From positions 7,280,001 through 7,344,000 of the forward strand of contig CM056728.1 of assembly GCA_029844215.1 (NCBI GenBank): 64,000 nt of DNA, in the 5' to 3' direction. The first letter of the stretch is position 1, and each line of letters begins with the position of its first letter. The notes beneath the pieces are model-generated. The model saw only the letters and a program-made list of their open reading frames with translations. It was not told where the DNA came from and did not search any database. Shown piece by piece: positions 33,486 through 45,697 of this stretch. The DNA comes from Przewalskia tangutica (Eukaryota > Streptophyta > Magnoliopsida > Solanales > Solanaceae). The position numbers were made by a program, and so were the translations under genes.

Positions 33486-36400
33486 TTATTCACTCATCAA
33501 TATAGTCAAGTAAGGGATTGAATTACCTGCAGGCATAAGGAACAAGTGAGGATACTTCTTCTTCATTTCGTCTTCTGTTTCCCAAGTCATCTCTTCCCTA
33601 TTATTGTTTCTCCATAAAACTTTGACGGAAGACACATCCTTAGTACGCAACCTTCTAACATGTCGATCCAGTATAACTATGGGGCTTTCCTCATAAGATA
33701 ACTCCTCTGTCACCTGGACATCATCTACTGAGAAAACTCTAGAAGGATCACCAATACTACGCAGCATCGATACATGAAAAACTGGATGTACCTCTTCCAA
33801 ATCAGATGGTAGATCCAACTCATAGGCAATCTTGCCTATCCTACGAATAATCTAGTAAGGCCCAATGTATCTCGGGCTAAGCTTCCCCTTCTTAGAACCT
33901 CATCACACCCTTCATGGTGATACCTTCAAGAACACCTAATCACCAATGTAAACTCTGTGTCGGCGTCGATTATTTGCGTATGACTTCGCTGCACTGCGGC
34001 TGCCAACAATCTCTCTGAATAAGCTTCACCTTATCAACTTGTTGAACCGTATACGAGCCGATTAACTTAGTTTCGCCACGTCGAACCAACGATAGGTGAC
34101 TGCACTTCCTCCCATATAAGGCCTGCAAATGCGGCCATCCGGATACTAGAATGGTAGATATTATTATAGGCAAACTCAATAAGTGGTAAATGATCATCCC
34201 ATACCTCAAGTAAATAATACAGGCTCTCGACATATCATCTAGTGTATGCGAATAGTGCGCTAAGCACGCCCGTTAGTCCGAGGATGAAGCGTTGTGCTAA
34301 GACTCACATGTGTCCCCGATCCCTTATGGAATAATTTCAAAAGTTATCTGTAAACTGAGCTCCTCTGTCCGATATGATAGATGTGGGAACCCCATGAAGT
34401 CTCACTATCTCCCTGATATACAACCTCGCATAGTCTTCAGCTGAATAAGTAGTCCTGACTGAAAGAAAATGAGTTGATTTCACGGCTATCCTGATAACCC
34501 ATAGAGTCATACTTTACGAGTACGAGGTAAGTCTGTAATGAAGTCCATATTAATCACTTCCCATTTCCAAGTTAGGATCTCTATCTCCTGTAGTAATCCA
34601 CCAGGCTTTTGATGCTCGACCTTAACCTGTTGATAATTCAGGCACTGAGCAACAAACTTCGCTACGTCCATTTTCATCTCATCCCACCAATATAAGAATC
34701 TGAGGTCATGATACATCTTCGTTGACCCCGGATGAATAGAATAACTGGTATTGTGTGCCTCTCCCATAACCTGTCGTCGTAGCCCTGCAATATTCGGTAC
34801 ACATAACCTACCTTCATACTGTAGTACTCTATCAGGTGCAACCTCGAATAAAGTCTTCTCCTTTCGAAGAGTTGTATCCCTATATTGTGCCAGAACAGGG
34901 TCCTTATACTGACATTTCTTTACATCTTCTATGATAGAAGACTCAGCAACTCCTCGAACAATAACTCCACTATCTCCAGAATCAGCCAAACAGACTCTAA
35001 GACTAGCTAGTCGGTATATCTCACGAACCATCTCCTTTATTTCTGGTTGCACATCCGTCAAGCTACCCATAGATCTACGTCTAAAAGCATCCGCTACAAT
35101 ATTTGTTTTCCCTGGGTGGTATAGAATATCAACATCATAGTCCTTTAGTAACTCTAGCCACCGTCTTTGTCGTAAATTCAACTCTTTTTGCTTAAAGATT
35201 TATTGGAGACTCTTGTGATCCGTATAAATATCAACATGAACACCATACAAATAATGTCTACATATCTTCAAGGCATGAATCACCGCTGCTAACTCCAAAT
35301 CATGAGTAGGATAATTCTTTTCGTGCTTCCTGAGCTGTCGGGAGGCATAAGCTATAACCCTGCCATGTTGCATCAACACACAACCTAGTCCAATACCTGA
35401 AGCATCATAATAAATAACATAACCATCTGGTCCCTCAGGAAGAGTCAGAACTGGAGTTGTAGTCAACTTGTCTTTCAACAACTGGAAGCTTTGCTCACAA
35501 GCATCCGTCCATTGGAACTTAGCTGCTTCTGAGTTAGCCTGGTTAAAGACGCTGAAATTGAGGCAAACTTCTCTACGAACCTCCTGTAATATCCGGCTAA
35601 CCCAAGAAAACTGCGTACCTCAGTAGGGGTCGTAGGTGTGGGCCAAGTATTTACTGCCTCAATCTTCTGTGTATCCACCCAAATACCATTAGCTTCGATA
35701 ATATGACCCAAGAATGCTACTGAAGTCAACCAGAATTCACACTTAAAAAAATTGGCATATAACTGCTGGTGCTGGAGTACCCTAAGTATCGTCCTCAAAT
35801 GGTCTGCATTCTTCTCTTCTGAACGCGAATAAACCATAATATCATCAATAAATACAATAACAAACATATCCAGAAATGACTTGAATACTCGATTCATCAA
35901 ATCCATAAATACTGTTGGAGCATCGTCACCAAAAGACATCACTCTAAACTCATAATGTCCATATCGGGTCCTGAATGCTGTCTTCGCAATATCTGTCTTC
36001 CTTACCCGCACCGGATGATAACCTGATCGCAAGTCTATCTTCGAAAAACACTTAGCACCCTGCAACTGATCAAATAAATCATCAATCATGGGAGGATACC
36101 ATTCTTTATTGTTACCTTATTCGGGCTTATAATCAATACACATCCGCGATCCATCTTTCTTCCTCACAAATAATAGGTGCTCCCGAGGTGATGTACTAGG
36201 CACGATGAGCCTTTTTCCAACAAGTCCTCACCGCTCTTTAACTCTTTTAGCTCTGCGTGTGCCATTCTATAAGGAGGAATAGATATGGCGGGTATCCGTA
36301 GCACATCTATCTTGAACTCTATCTCCGTTCGAGAAAGACTGTAAGATCATCCGAAACACACTGAATTCATTAACTACTGGAATCGATGAAGAGCTTGCAT

Positions 36401-38185
36401 CCGCTTCTACATCATGCGCTGAACGAATGATAAATATAACCTTTTCTGACCATCTTCCTTGCCTTGAGGTATGAAATAAACTTACCCATCCGCGATGTTG
36501 TATTCCCTCTCCACTCTATACTTGGCTCGCCTGGAAACTGAAATCGAACCATCTTCTCTTTACAATCGATATTAGCATAACAAGCCAACCAATCCATACC
36601 CGTAATAACGTCAAAGTCGATCGTGCCCAACTCTATCAAGTCTGCTATGGTACGACGACTATATATAACCACCGAACAATTTCTATATACATGCTTAGTT
36701 ATGACAGAATCTCCTACCGGTGTCGCTACCTCAAATGGTTCTATCAACTCAGGTTCTATTCCGATTCTACTAGCAACAAAGGGAGAAAATATGATAATGT
36801 GGAACCTGGATCTATCAATGCATATACGCTCAGGAAAAGATCGATAATATACCTGTAACCACATTAGGTGACGCCTCCTGATCCTGCCTACTAGCCAAGG
36901 CATATATGCGGTTCGAGGGACCGCCAGAACTAGAAACTCCGCCTTGACCTCTACCACGGCCTGTTGGCATGTGAACACCACTGCAGGCGATAGCTATGTA
37001 AGGTGAACCAAAGAATCGATCTCATAGGTTGAGCCATACCACCGCACCCACCTCTATAAGTACATTCTCTTATCATATGGCCTTGAAGGCCGCAAGAAAA
37101 ACAAGCACCTATAGTAAAACGGCATTCCCCGAAATGGGACCTACCACACCGAGGCAAAGGTGGCCTCGAATGACTAGAACCCCTGTTCATCTGTGAACCT
37201 GAAGCCCTGGAGCTCTGGCCAGGTCCTGAATACCCCGTGCGGTCAAATCGTCTACCTGTGGACTGTGGAGGTGCACTCTGTACTGGTTGGGAAGAATACC
37301 TAACATGCTGCTGAGGCTGCCCGCCTCGAGACTCACCAGAATATCCAGCCGATCTAGCCCTCTTATGCTGGTCTCACTCGTGATCTCTATCTGGCTGACG
37401 TCCTCCGTGTCGATCCTCTACCCCCTGTGCATAGGCCTATACTCGGGCAATATATGTACCTGGATGAAAAGCCACTGCCATACAACCATCAATCAAATAA
37501 CGGTCTAGTCTCATCACATAACGATGCACTCTATCCGCCATATCAGCTACAATAGTAGGCGCATATCTAGCCAACGAATCAAACTCGGCATCGCATTTAA
37601 CGCTTCGCCACCCCCCTCAATTGTAAGAATCTATCTACTCATGCTCTCCCCATCTCGGGAGGCAGGAAGTGACCAAGGAAGGCCTTTGTAAACTCATCCC
37701 ATACTGCTGGAGGAGCACTATCGCCTCTAGATAACTCCCAAGACTCTACCAATTAATAGCTACATCCCGCATCTGATACGAAGTCAACTCAACAGACTCA
37801 GTCTCCGAAGCCTTGATTATCATCAATGTACGTTGCATGCCGAATAAACTCCACGAGATCATCCTGCTTTGACCAAAAACTCGGAGGATTCTGACTCGAA
37901 GTCATGAATCCTAAAGCGCCGATTATGGTCAACTCCTAGTCCTCGCCGGAGTGCCTCGCCACTAGTCCGCCAAGACTGAATCGCGTCTCGCGGCACTATC
38001 CGCCGCCGGTGAGCTGAGGCTCGTGCGCGGCCGCCGCTTCTAAGCTCCTCTGGAGGTGGCGATGTGCGAGCTCGTCGATCGTATGCCTCGTGCATAGATC
38101 GGGTGCGGGACTTGGTAACTCTCGATCGGCTAGTAGCTCGTATTACCGATTTTCCGCGGGTGGTTGTCGCTTTCTTCGGAGGCAT
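33486..38185 (-). pseudogene. Gypsy gag-pol, copy A, heavily frameshifted
   Basis: Gag starts near 38185 (MPPKKATTTRGKS). Zinc knuckle CFSCGLQGHMIREC lies within 36951-37190; protease remnants in 36412-36981; RT in 35475-36089 with FVIVFIDDIMVYS; RNase H in 35200-35481; integrase in 34507-35181; chromodomain-like tail in 33486-33818. Where copy B reads the conserved RT bridge MSFGLTNAPTVFM, copy A reads MSFGDDAPTVFM. The protease/linker motif DVIMGMDWLASCY in B is DVITGMDWLACY here. Confidence 0.9.
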
Positions 38186-39654
38186 AGTTGTAAACACAAT
38201 AATTCGTCAGAGAGGGATTAACCTAATAACATAGTTCTATCACACGATCTAGAATGAGAAGAAAGATGACATTCGAAATGTCTGACCGCCTTCTGCGTAT
38301 AAGTATGGTGCATAACATACACATACGCAAGACTCTACTAGACATAGTCTGTAGACATTCCGAGGACGAACCTGGCTCTGATACCACTTTTGTCACGACC
38401 CGACCCGACGTGCCGCGACTGGTGCCCTAATTGGTCACCCTTATACTGACATGTCACATATAATCCGACTGATACCAAGAACAATATAAAAATCTCGTGA
38501 AAATAAGTTGTTGACTCATGCGTTATATATATCAAAATGAACTTGTGATTCGGCGAGTCACAATAATCAATCATAACAAAATAAAGTAAGCGCGTTGTCA
38601 CTATATACGAACATCCCAAAATGAAGTACAACAGATAATCGACCAAAATATGTCTACAATCCACACATGTCCGGCTACACATGACTACGCATATCTAAGA
38701 GTATAACGGTGAAATAGATGCGACAGGCCCGTCGTGCACTCGAATATGTATAAGTCTATAGCAAGGATCTGCACCAAAATGACTAAGCTCAGAATCAATG
38801 GAACTTTTCAAGCAGTGAGTGAAAATCCTGGCGGAGGATCACCAAATCGAGTACATGTACTGCGGGCGTGAAACGCACCAAGAAAGGGGTCGACGAAATA
38901 ATGTACTGAGTATATAAAACATGAAGTACTGTAAAGAGGATCATAATTGGGCAAAGATAACATGAGACATGTATAATAATCAAAATACCAATGCAATTGT
39001 GCCTTATGAAAGGAGAGATATATATGTCCATATCATTATCTGTGCACAGCCCGTTATGGGACTCGGTGAATGAAGTCATATATATATATATATCTGCATG
39101 CAGACCCATTATGAGACTCGGTGAATGAAGTCATATCCATATACATACCGTACCCGGACCCCTAGTGAGGGTCTCGGTGAAATCATATAATGTGCACATA
39201 CCGTACCCGGCCCATTTTGGGACTCGGTAAAATCATGTGGATGCCTGTCCACGTATCTACGTGCAAACCCGTTACGGAACTCGGTAAAATCATCATATAT
39301 GTACATACCCGGCCCATGACTCGGTGAAATAGTATAATCACATCAAGCACGAATAGAATATCATGAGTAACCTTATACAAATTAAATCATCATTTGACTC
39401 TCGATGGAATAAATGAAATGAACTATCACTTATAAAATCAAGACAACTATCATATCAAATAACACTAGGAATTAGGATTCAATGGAATTATGTCGTCGTG
39501 TACACTCATTTTATATAAGTCATGCCAAAAGAAGAAAGGATAGTTTCACATACTTTGTCAAACTAACCAACTCAATATTTAAAATACGTCTCGTCTAGCA
39601 CTTCAACCTATAATAATAATAATAACATGTCTGTCAACTCTATGCTAGTATACT

Positions 39655-39826
39655 GACACGTTGGATATATACCTCTGATTGATTGCTTGGACATACTGAC
39701 ACGTTGGATGGTCCACGAGTATGCGTCCACTTTGAGTATTATCTGGTTATTTCTTTTGGACATACTGACACGTTGGATGGTCCACGAGTATGCGTCCACT
39801 TTGAGTATTATCTTGTTATTTGCTTT
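39655..39826. repeat. Junction filler: 69-bp tandem repeat between copies A and B
   Basis: Two adjacent 69-bp units (39689-39757 and 39758-39826), starting GGACATACTGACACGTTGG, plus a partial unit from about 39651 (ATACTGACACGTTGGAT). Each unit contains near-complementary GGACATACT and AGTATGCGTCC. The sequence has no match elsewhere in the window, and its last bases merge into the LTR string TTTGCTTTGTCGATAG. It occupies exactly the seam between the gypsy LTR break and the restart in the copia LTR. Confidence 0.85.
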
Positions 39827-39973
39827 GTCGATAGTCGTTGTTTTATCTTGGAAGACTATTGTCCATTACCGTAAAATCATATACACGGGGCAATCTTGTC
39901 TTAAAAGACAGAGTCATCTCGACTCACCAATTCTATTTTGTTTAACCTTTCAGATACACCAATTTTTCCTACA

Positions 39974-41233
39974 AGTATTTGACTGGACACAAAATTTATT
40001 TTGAAACTTGTGGTCCAAAAAAACCATAGAATTTGTGTGGCGAGAAATCATTTCATTAAGGGTAAAAAGGTAAATTTAAAATTGAATCGTTACTAAATAT
40101 AGGAAGGTGTCGTACTGGTATGGGGGCTATTGCACAAATCATCTCAGTCCCTAACGGCCCCAAATGTCAACCAGTGAAGGACATCATTCAGAATGGACAG
40201 TGGCACATTGATCATATGAATTTCCCTGAATTCTTGACAGAACATATTCTTTCTATCAAAATTTGTAACTATCGTATCCCTGACTCTCCTATTTGGATGC
40301 CTGCTACTAATGGTTTCTTTTCTATCTTTTCTTCTTGGAATTGTATTCGACAGGTTCAGGACAAGAATTCCATATATGAAAGATATTGGCACAAACTCCT
40401 TTCAAGATCTCTTTCTTAGCATGGTGATTAATTAAGAAGAAGCTTCCATTCAATGAGACGCTTAGTAAACTTGGAATACAAATGGACCCAGATTGCTTAT
40501 GTTGTAGAATACCTCAAGTTGAAACAATTCATCACACTTTCCTGATGGGGGGATTTGCTACTGATTTGTGGCAGTTTTTTGGCTCCGCTGTGCGCCGCAA
40601 GATACGGAACTACCAAGATATCATTTGCCAGAATTACGCATCAGGTAATCTATCACATGAGGTTGACTTTATCTAAGAATATGGACAATTTTCCTTGGGC
40701 CTGGCAGTAGCATTCTATATGTGATCAAGTTGCTTCTCTTACACCTTCTATAGAGACCATCATTGTTAAATGGGCTAAACCCCGAACGGGATGTATTAAA
40801 GTTAACACCGATGGTAGTCGCAATGGGGAGAATCAAATAGGAGCTGGTGGAATTGTGAGAGATTCAAATGGAGACTTGGTTATGGCTTTTGCTAGCAGTA
40901 TTGGATCGGGTACAAGTAATTTGGCCGAAGCAAGGTTGCGTATATGGGGGCTGCTTGGTGTAGTTCGAAATACTAGTTAAGAGCTTATTACCGGTAGATT
41001 GGGTAGCTGTATATGGATTGTAAATCCTCTAATGTATTTTCTTCTCCGCTGCACAGGGATGTTCACAGAATGTTTCCCCCCCTGTTGTGCAGCTCTTTTG
41101 ACAGATGTTTTCGGCCTAGCCCCACTCTGTCTATGATTGTATATTCGATGATTATCAATAAAAGGGAGCGCCACCTATGTCGTGAATTATATATATAAAA
41201 AAAAATGTAACATAAATTGGGACGGAGGGAGTA
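39974..41233 (+). pseudogene. Stowaway arm and LINE C-terminal fragment (copy B)
   Basis: Follows the copia LTR end (39973) with AGTATTTGACTGGACAC. LINE frames are at 40120-40419 and 40482-40676. The RNase H frame from about 40765 reads through NTDGS and NLAEA, so both catalytic acids remain, to a stop near 40979. The Stowaway end GGGACGGAGGGAG is at 41219-41231 with TA at 41232-41233. Confidence 0.8.
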
Positions 41234-41538
41234 AAATTTACCCGCTTATGAACTACTCTTTTAATCTATGGTTACCCTTGTGCAGTTCGTCTTGAAATTC
41301 ATCCAAATATCCACAATAGTTTTTTCAAGTAAGTTTGATATGAGAGAAATGACGCTAACAAAGATGAAACATCCTGAAACTGCAATAATATACTGTTTGC
41401 TGTTACCTGTAAAGTATATAAGGTGTCAATTTAATAAATATACTAGTTTAAAAGCACAATTTCAAAGCCTATAAACAACCATAGGTTACAAGAACAATCA
41501 CGGAATCCATTTAATTTTCTCCTGCAAACAGAACAGCC

Positions 41539-44500
41539 TTAACCATAGCATCGGATGGGATCATTGCAGCCTTTCTCGGTGGACTGTCTGAAACCAAAAC
41601 GACCCCCTTTTGCAAGGTACTGCTGATGATACTCCTCAGCTCCGTAAAATTTCTTAGCAGGTAAGATCTCAGTAATAATGTTCCTGTTCAATATCTTTTG
41701 CTGTCTGTCCCGCCCTTCTATTGCTGCCTTCTCTTGCTCAGGTGTATAGAAGTAAATCCCGGACCTGTATTGGGTGCCAACATCATTACCCTAAAAACAT
41801 CATAAGCAAGCTGTTAGTGCTAAGTTCTAAGAACACCCCTGAATATGTACGACCAATAATACATAGTTCCTCATTACCAAGAAATAGTAGTTGCTGTAAC
41901 AGTAAAGCTCGATGATAAAAGCACAAAAAACATGTATCAAGCTATTTTTATACCCCTACATATGCAGTTTCAGTAGGCGCAATAATTGACAGTAAGCAAG
42001 GAAGTACATAAAGCAAGCGCTTAAGACAGAATTTATAGGTTGCTACGGGAATCCTGTGCTAATCAATAAAACCCGAAACTTAAGCAGAGTTGCCCATTTA
42101 TTTAGCCATTTTGGTACTTAATGTCACAGGAGACGAAGCTTTTTTAGTTCGTTTTCATGGCGTAGTGAAACTCAATGAGATGCGAGAAGGTGCAAGTAGC
42201 ACACATAGAGGATAAAATGCGAGGTCACTTGAGATGGTTTGAGCATGTTCTGCATCGACCTATAGATACACCGGTCTGTAGGTGTGAACCTATGGTAAAT
42301 AATGTGTTAAAAGGGAACAAGGTAGACCTAAAACCACATGAAAGGAAGTTGTCTCGAAAAAACTAGAAATACTTGGTATCAATGCAAAATTAGCTAAAGA
42401 TAGGACATAATGAAAGAAAAAAATCCATCTAGGTGATAGCTACTAGTTGAGGATAGGATTTAGACTTGCCAGAGAATTTCTAATATTATTATTATTGTTA
42501 TTCTTATATTTTAACTTTTACATGTGTTAGTTACTGCTTCCTTTTCAGGATGCGCTATTATGACGTATTCGCTTTTGATACCAGCATTTTCTGCTTTAAA
42601 TTTCTTGACCGTATCTGACTGTTTCTCCTGCTTTGTTTGTGCTTATACCTTGTCGTGTCTTGAGCCGAGGATCTCTCGAAAACAACCGCTAGAGATAAGG
42701 TCTGTGTACACTCTACCCTCCCCAGACCCCACGTTGTGGGATTTCACTGGGTACGTTATTGTTGTTATATTTTAACTTGGGATATGATGTCTACATCACA
42801 CCTTTTGAGATGCGGCCCTTCTCCGGACTCCAATAACGCCGGATGCTTTGTGCATTGTGCTGCTCTTATATTTTTAACTTATTTTTATTTTATTTAGTAT
42901 GATTATGATATGATATGAGCGTAAATATAGAAATGGGGATTCATATAGCAAATCCCAACTTGTTTGGGACTGAAGTGTAGTTGGTGGTGAAATGAAACTC
43001 AATAAGAACACCAAAATTTGTGACTCTCCTTTTGAAGTCTAAAAACAAAACAAAACCCATGGTGCTTGCCCCTTGAAATAGAACTGGATACCCAATCCTC
43101 AACTAGAATCACAAGGCCTAATCTTTAACCAAAGCATGATCGTTAAATATCTCCAAAGGGCATGATCTTTACAGATCTTTAAAAGGCTTAATCTTTAAGC
43201 AAATGCAGCATTTTGATGATGTACCTAATGACATTTTACTGATTAGAAAAAAAGGGTGGTTGGGTAAGTGGGCTCTCCATCAATACAAAACTATGCTAAA
43301 CGTGCTTCTAGTACTTGGCAGCCAATAAAGACCTGACTTTGGTATTAGCAGTTTAGCACCCCAAAAGTAGGAATACTATTCTATGCCCCACAAAGACTCA
43401 TGTTAGGCAATAAGCTCAAGGCACGAAAACTAAAGAAAAAGTGACCCAATACAGCTATCCAATCTACCGGTAATAAGCTATTAACTAGTATTTAGAGACT
43501 AATCTAGGAATTCCAAACTTATGAGTTCTGAATTCTAAATTTTTTAAGTTACTGGATTATAAATTAATAATGTGTATATATTTAAAGAATAATATACAAA
43601 CATGTCCTCAAACTTGGTCTAGCTGACAAGTATGTCCTCCAACTTTGGAGTTGGAGGATGTGCACAAGTAGTTAACTCAACTTGTATAAAATTGAACATA
43701 TTAAGAATCTCACATCGGATATGGAATGGAAACATGGATTTCTTATATAGAGTTGGACAATCATCACCCTACAAGCTAGCATTTGAGGTTAAATTAGGCC
43801 CAAGATCCATTCTTTACATGGTATCAGAGTCAGGCATATTCCAATTCTTTGTTTGTCGATGTTTGACCCCAAACTATATTGTTCACGCTCTAGTTAATGA
43901 TGTATGGGCGTGCGGGGAGTGTTAAAAGTCTCACATCGGATATGGAATGGGAACAAGGATCACCTACAAGCTAGCATCTGGGGTTGAGTTAGGCCCAAGA
44001 TTCATTCTTTACAGAACACGTAAACACAAATAATGGTGTGATTAAATAAATTTTGAAGGTGCCTAAATTATTTTAGAGTGTTCAACTAACAAAGTGCTAA
44101 CAAGTTGAGGTGCCTATTTGTACACGCATTTATCAGCTGACGCCATGTTAACCACCAGAAACAAAATAAACAAGAAAATTTGGAAAACATACCTGTCGAT
44201 TGAGGGTGGTGGGGTCATGACGATCCCAAAAAACATCAAGCAAGGAATCAAAACTACACTCTTTAGGATCATACTGAACTCTAACAACTTCCGAATGAAA
44301 AGTAGTCCCAGAGCAAATATCTTCATAAGTAGGATTATGCAAATACCCTTGAGTATACCCAACCTCAGTCTTTGTAACACCAGGCACTCTCTGAAACACC
44401 AATTCAACACCCCAAAAACAACCAGCTCCGAATTGAGAAAATTGTTGACCCGGAGCCGGGATATCATCGTCGGGTCCTTGTGCAATTGCAGATGAAGAAG

Positions 44501-44666
44501 AGTCCATTGAGGGTGTATCAGTACGAGAAGCACCAAAGCCCAATTTGTTGAGCCAACTCATTATTGGGGGAGTGTAGAGAGATGGTGTTTTGAAAGTGCG
44601 TGCAAAGGAAGAAATGAGTGGAGATGTTGGTGTGGTGGTGGAAGGGATGCAAGTCTTGAGGAGCAT
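41539..44666 (-). CDS. Peptide methionine sulfoxide reductase A, plastid type, copy B (2 exons)
   Basis: Exon 1 is 44666-44193 and exon 2 is 41790-41539, again 241 residues. By eye the coding exons match copy A, including Cys83 in GCFWG and the terminal KGCNDPIRCYG, the GT donor after LNRQ and the AG acceptor before GNDVG. The 2.4-kb intron carries the same LINE tail, SINE pieces and TRIM. The C-terminal cysteine pair is the kind used for thioredoxin-linked recycling in plant MsrA. If the duplication is real, the two genes are a very young tandem pair; if it is an assembly artefact, there is one gene. Confidence 0.93.
43699..44013 (+). mobile_element. TRIM retrotransposon with intact TSD GAACA (copy B)
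   Basis: Left repeat from 43699 (TATTAAGAATCTCACATCGG, ancestral TG now TA), PBS ACATGGTATCAGAGTC, purine tract, and right repeat ending CTTTACA at 44013. GAACA flanks both sides (43694-43698 and 44014-44018). It lies on the strand opposite to MsrA, inside its intron. Confidence 0.88.
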
Positions 44667-45404
44667 TGTGGATCTATTTGAGAGTTTGCTTATTCAAATG
44701 CTTTACTATTTCTCTACAACTTTTCTTTTGTCCTACATTTATTTCCCATAAAATTTTAAAATTCAAAAAATTAATAGAATAAGGGGAAAAAGGTAAAAAA
44801 AAAAAAACGAACTATTTAAAACATGTTAAATTTATCTTCCATTATTATTTTTGGCTTAAAAATGTTTTTACCTTCCCTTGTGTTGTTGAAAAGCATCATA
44901 TTCTTTACGTCAAACTAAAATAAGGTCACATTATAATTGCAGTCAAGGCAAGAATGACACGAATGATGTTTAGCAACATAGCTTCAAAATGCCTTTAGTA
45001 CAAACTAGGGGTGGAGCTAGCTCATCGGGTGGGGATTCGATCGAACATAGTAGCTTTGGTTTAAACTATATATTTATATTAAAAAAATTCAATGAATATA
45101 TACAAATTATTAGTTTAGAATTCAGTAGCTTTAAAATACTAAAATTCATAAATTATTAAGCCTTCGCTTTTGGTACTAACAATCGCTATAAAGCAAGAGA
45201 AAGTATGTCAATTTTATCCCTAAACTATTCGACATTGGAGTTTTCATGACTCGTTTCTCTTCTCTTCTGACATAAATATAATCTTCACCGAACAATGTTT
45301 TACATAAAACTACGTTAATATAAGTTACGACTATAATTTGGACATATTAATGATCTTATCCTTCATGTATTAGTGTTTCTGATTAACGGTTTCCTTTGTG
45401 GGAA
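44667..45404. other. MsrA upstream region (copy B), no other gene
   Basis: AT-rich flank equivalent to 25349-26039. Differences from copy A are few: poly-A length, one TTA insertion at about 45108 and single-base changes. Confidence 0.5.
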
Positions 45405-45697
45405 TGGGAATGTAACAACAACAACAACAAGTATGTAAGAAATCTGGAATAAACTGTCACGACCCGATCCCGGGTCCGTGACTGGTGTCTTACCCCGGGC
45501 ACCCTAGTGATACAACATCAGAGAAAACCAGCGGAAATAAAAAAAAAACTAAAACATGAATCAAGACAAAATAAGAAACATGCTAACCAAAACGGTCACC
45601 TTCCTGAATATATTGTCTTCCCAACAAGTATATTCTCAATCTATCCTTAAGACAAAATAGAAATAAAGAAATGGGAATGTAACAACAACAACAAGTA
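45405..45697. repeat. Duplicated copia LTR edge with an inserted gypsy LTR tip (copy B)
   Basis: GGGAATGTAACAACAACAACAA...GTATGTAAGAAATCTGGAATAAAC occurs at about 45405-45454 and again at about 45673-45719. The first is followed by TGTCACGACCCGATCCCGGGTCCGTGACTGG, a gypsy LTR terminus distinct from the full element nearby, then by CAACAAGTATATTCTCAATCTATCCTTAAGAC, which resembles LTR sequence at about 45750. On the minus strand this lies just beyond the LTR end, where the element's own leader would begin. Confidence 0.6.

Larger units (their letters stand above)
20504..39654. repeat. Copy A of a roughly 19.2-kb tandem duplication
   Basis: Everything from TTTGCTTTGTCGATAG in the copia 3' LTR to ATGCTAGTATAC in the gypsy right LTR recurs in the same order and orientation at 39818-59165. 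It contains the LTR end, Stowaway arm with LINE, MsrA, TRIM, split copia and gypsy. The position offset drifts from about 19,309 near 20.8 kb to about 19,420 at 35 kb, so copy A is slightly shorter. The first 5 kb are nearly identical; beyond 26 kb copy A carries many short changes and deletions. Confidence 0.95.
30455..39654 (-). mobile_element. Ty3/gypsy (Tekay/Del-like) element, copy A, truncated at right LTR
   Basis: Left (3') LTR 30455-33336, internal region 33337-38390, right (5') LTR from 38391 broken off at about 39654. The left flank is TCAAT (30450-30454), the same insertion site as in copy B. The internal order on the minus strand is gag, protease, RT, RNase H, integrase, chromodomain-like tail. 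Many frameshifts relative to copy B. Confidence 0.92.

Noticed and set aside
39608..40004. ORFs with repeated peptide units at the seam
   Set aside because: Translations of the 69-bp tandem repeat and LTR sequence.
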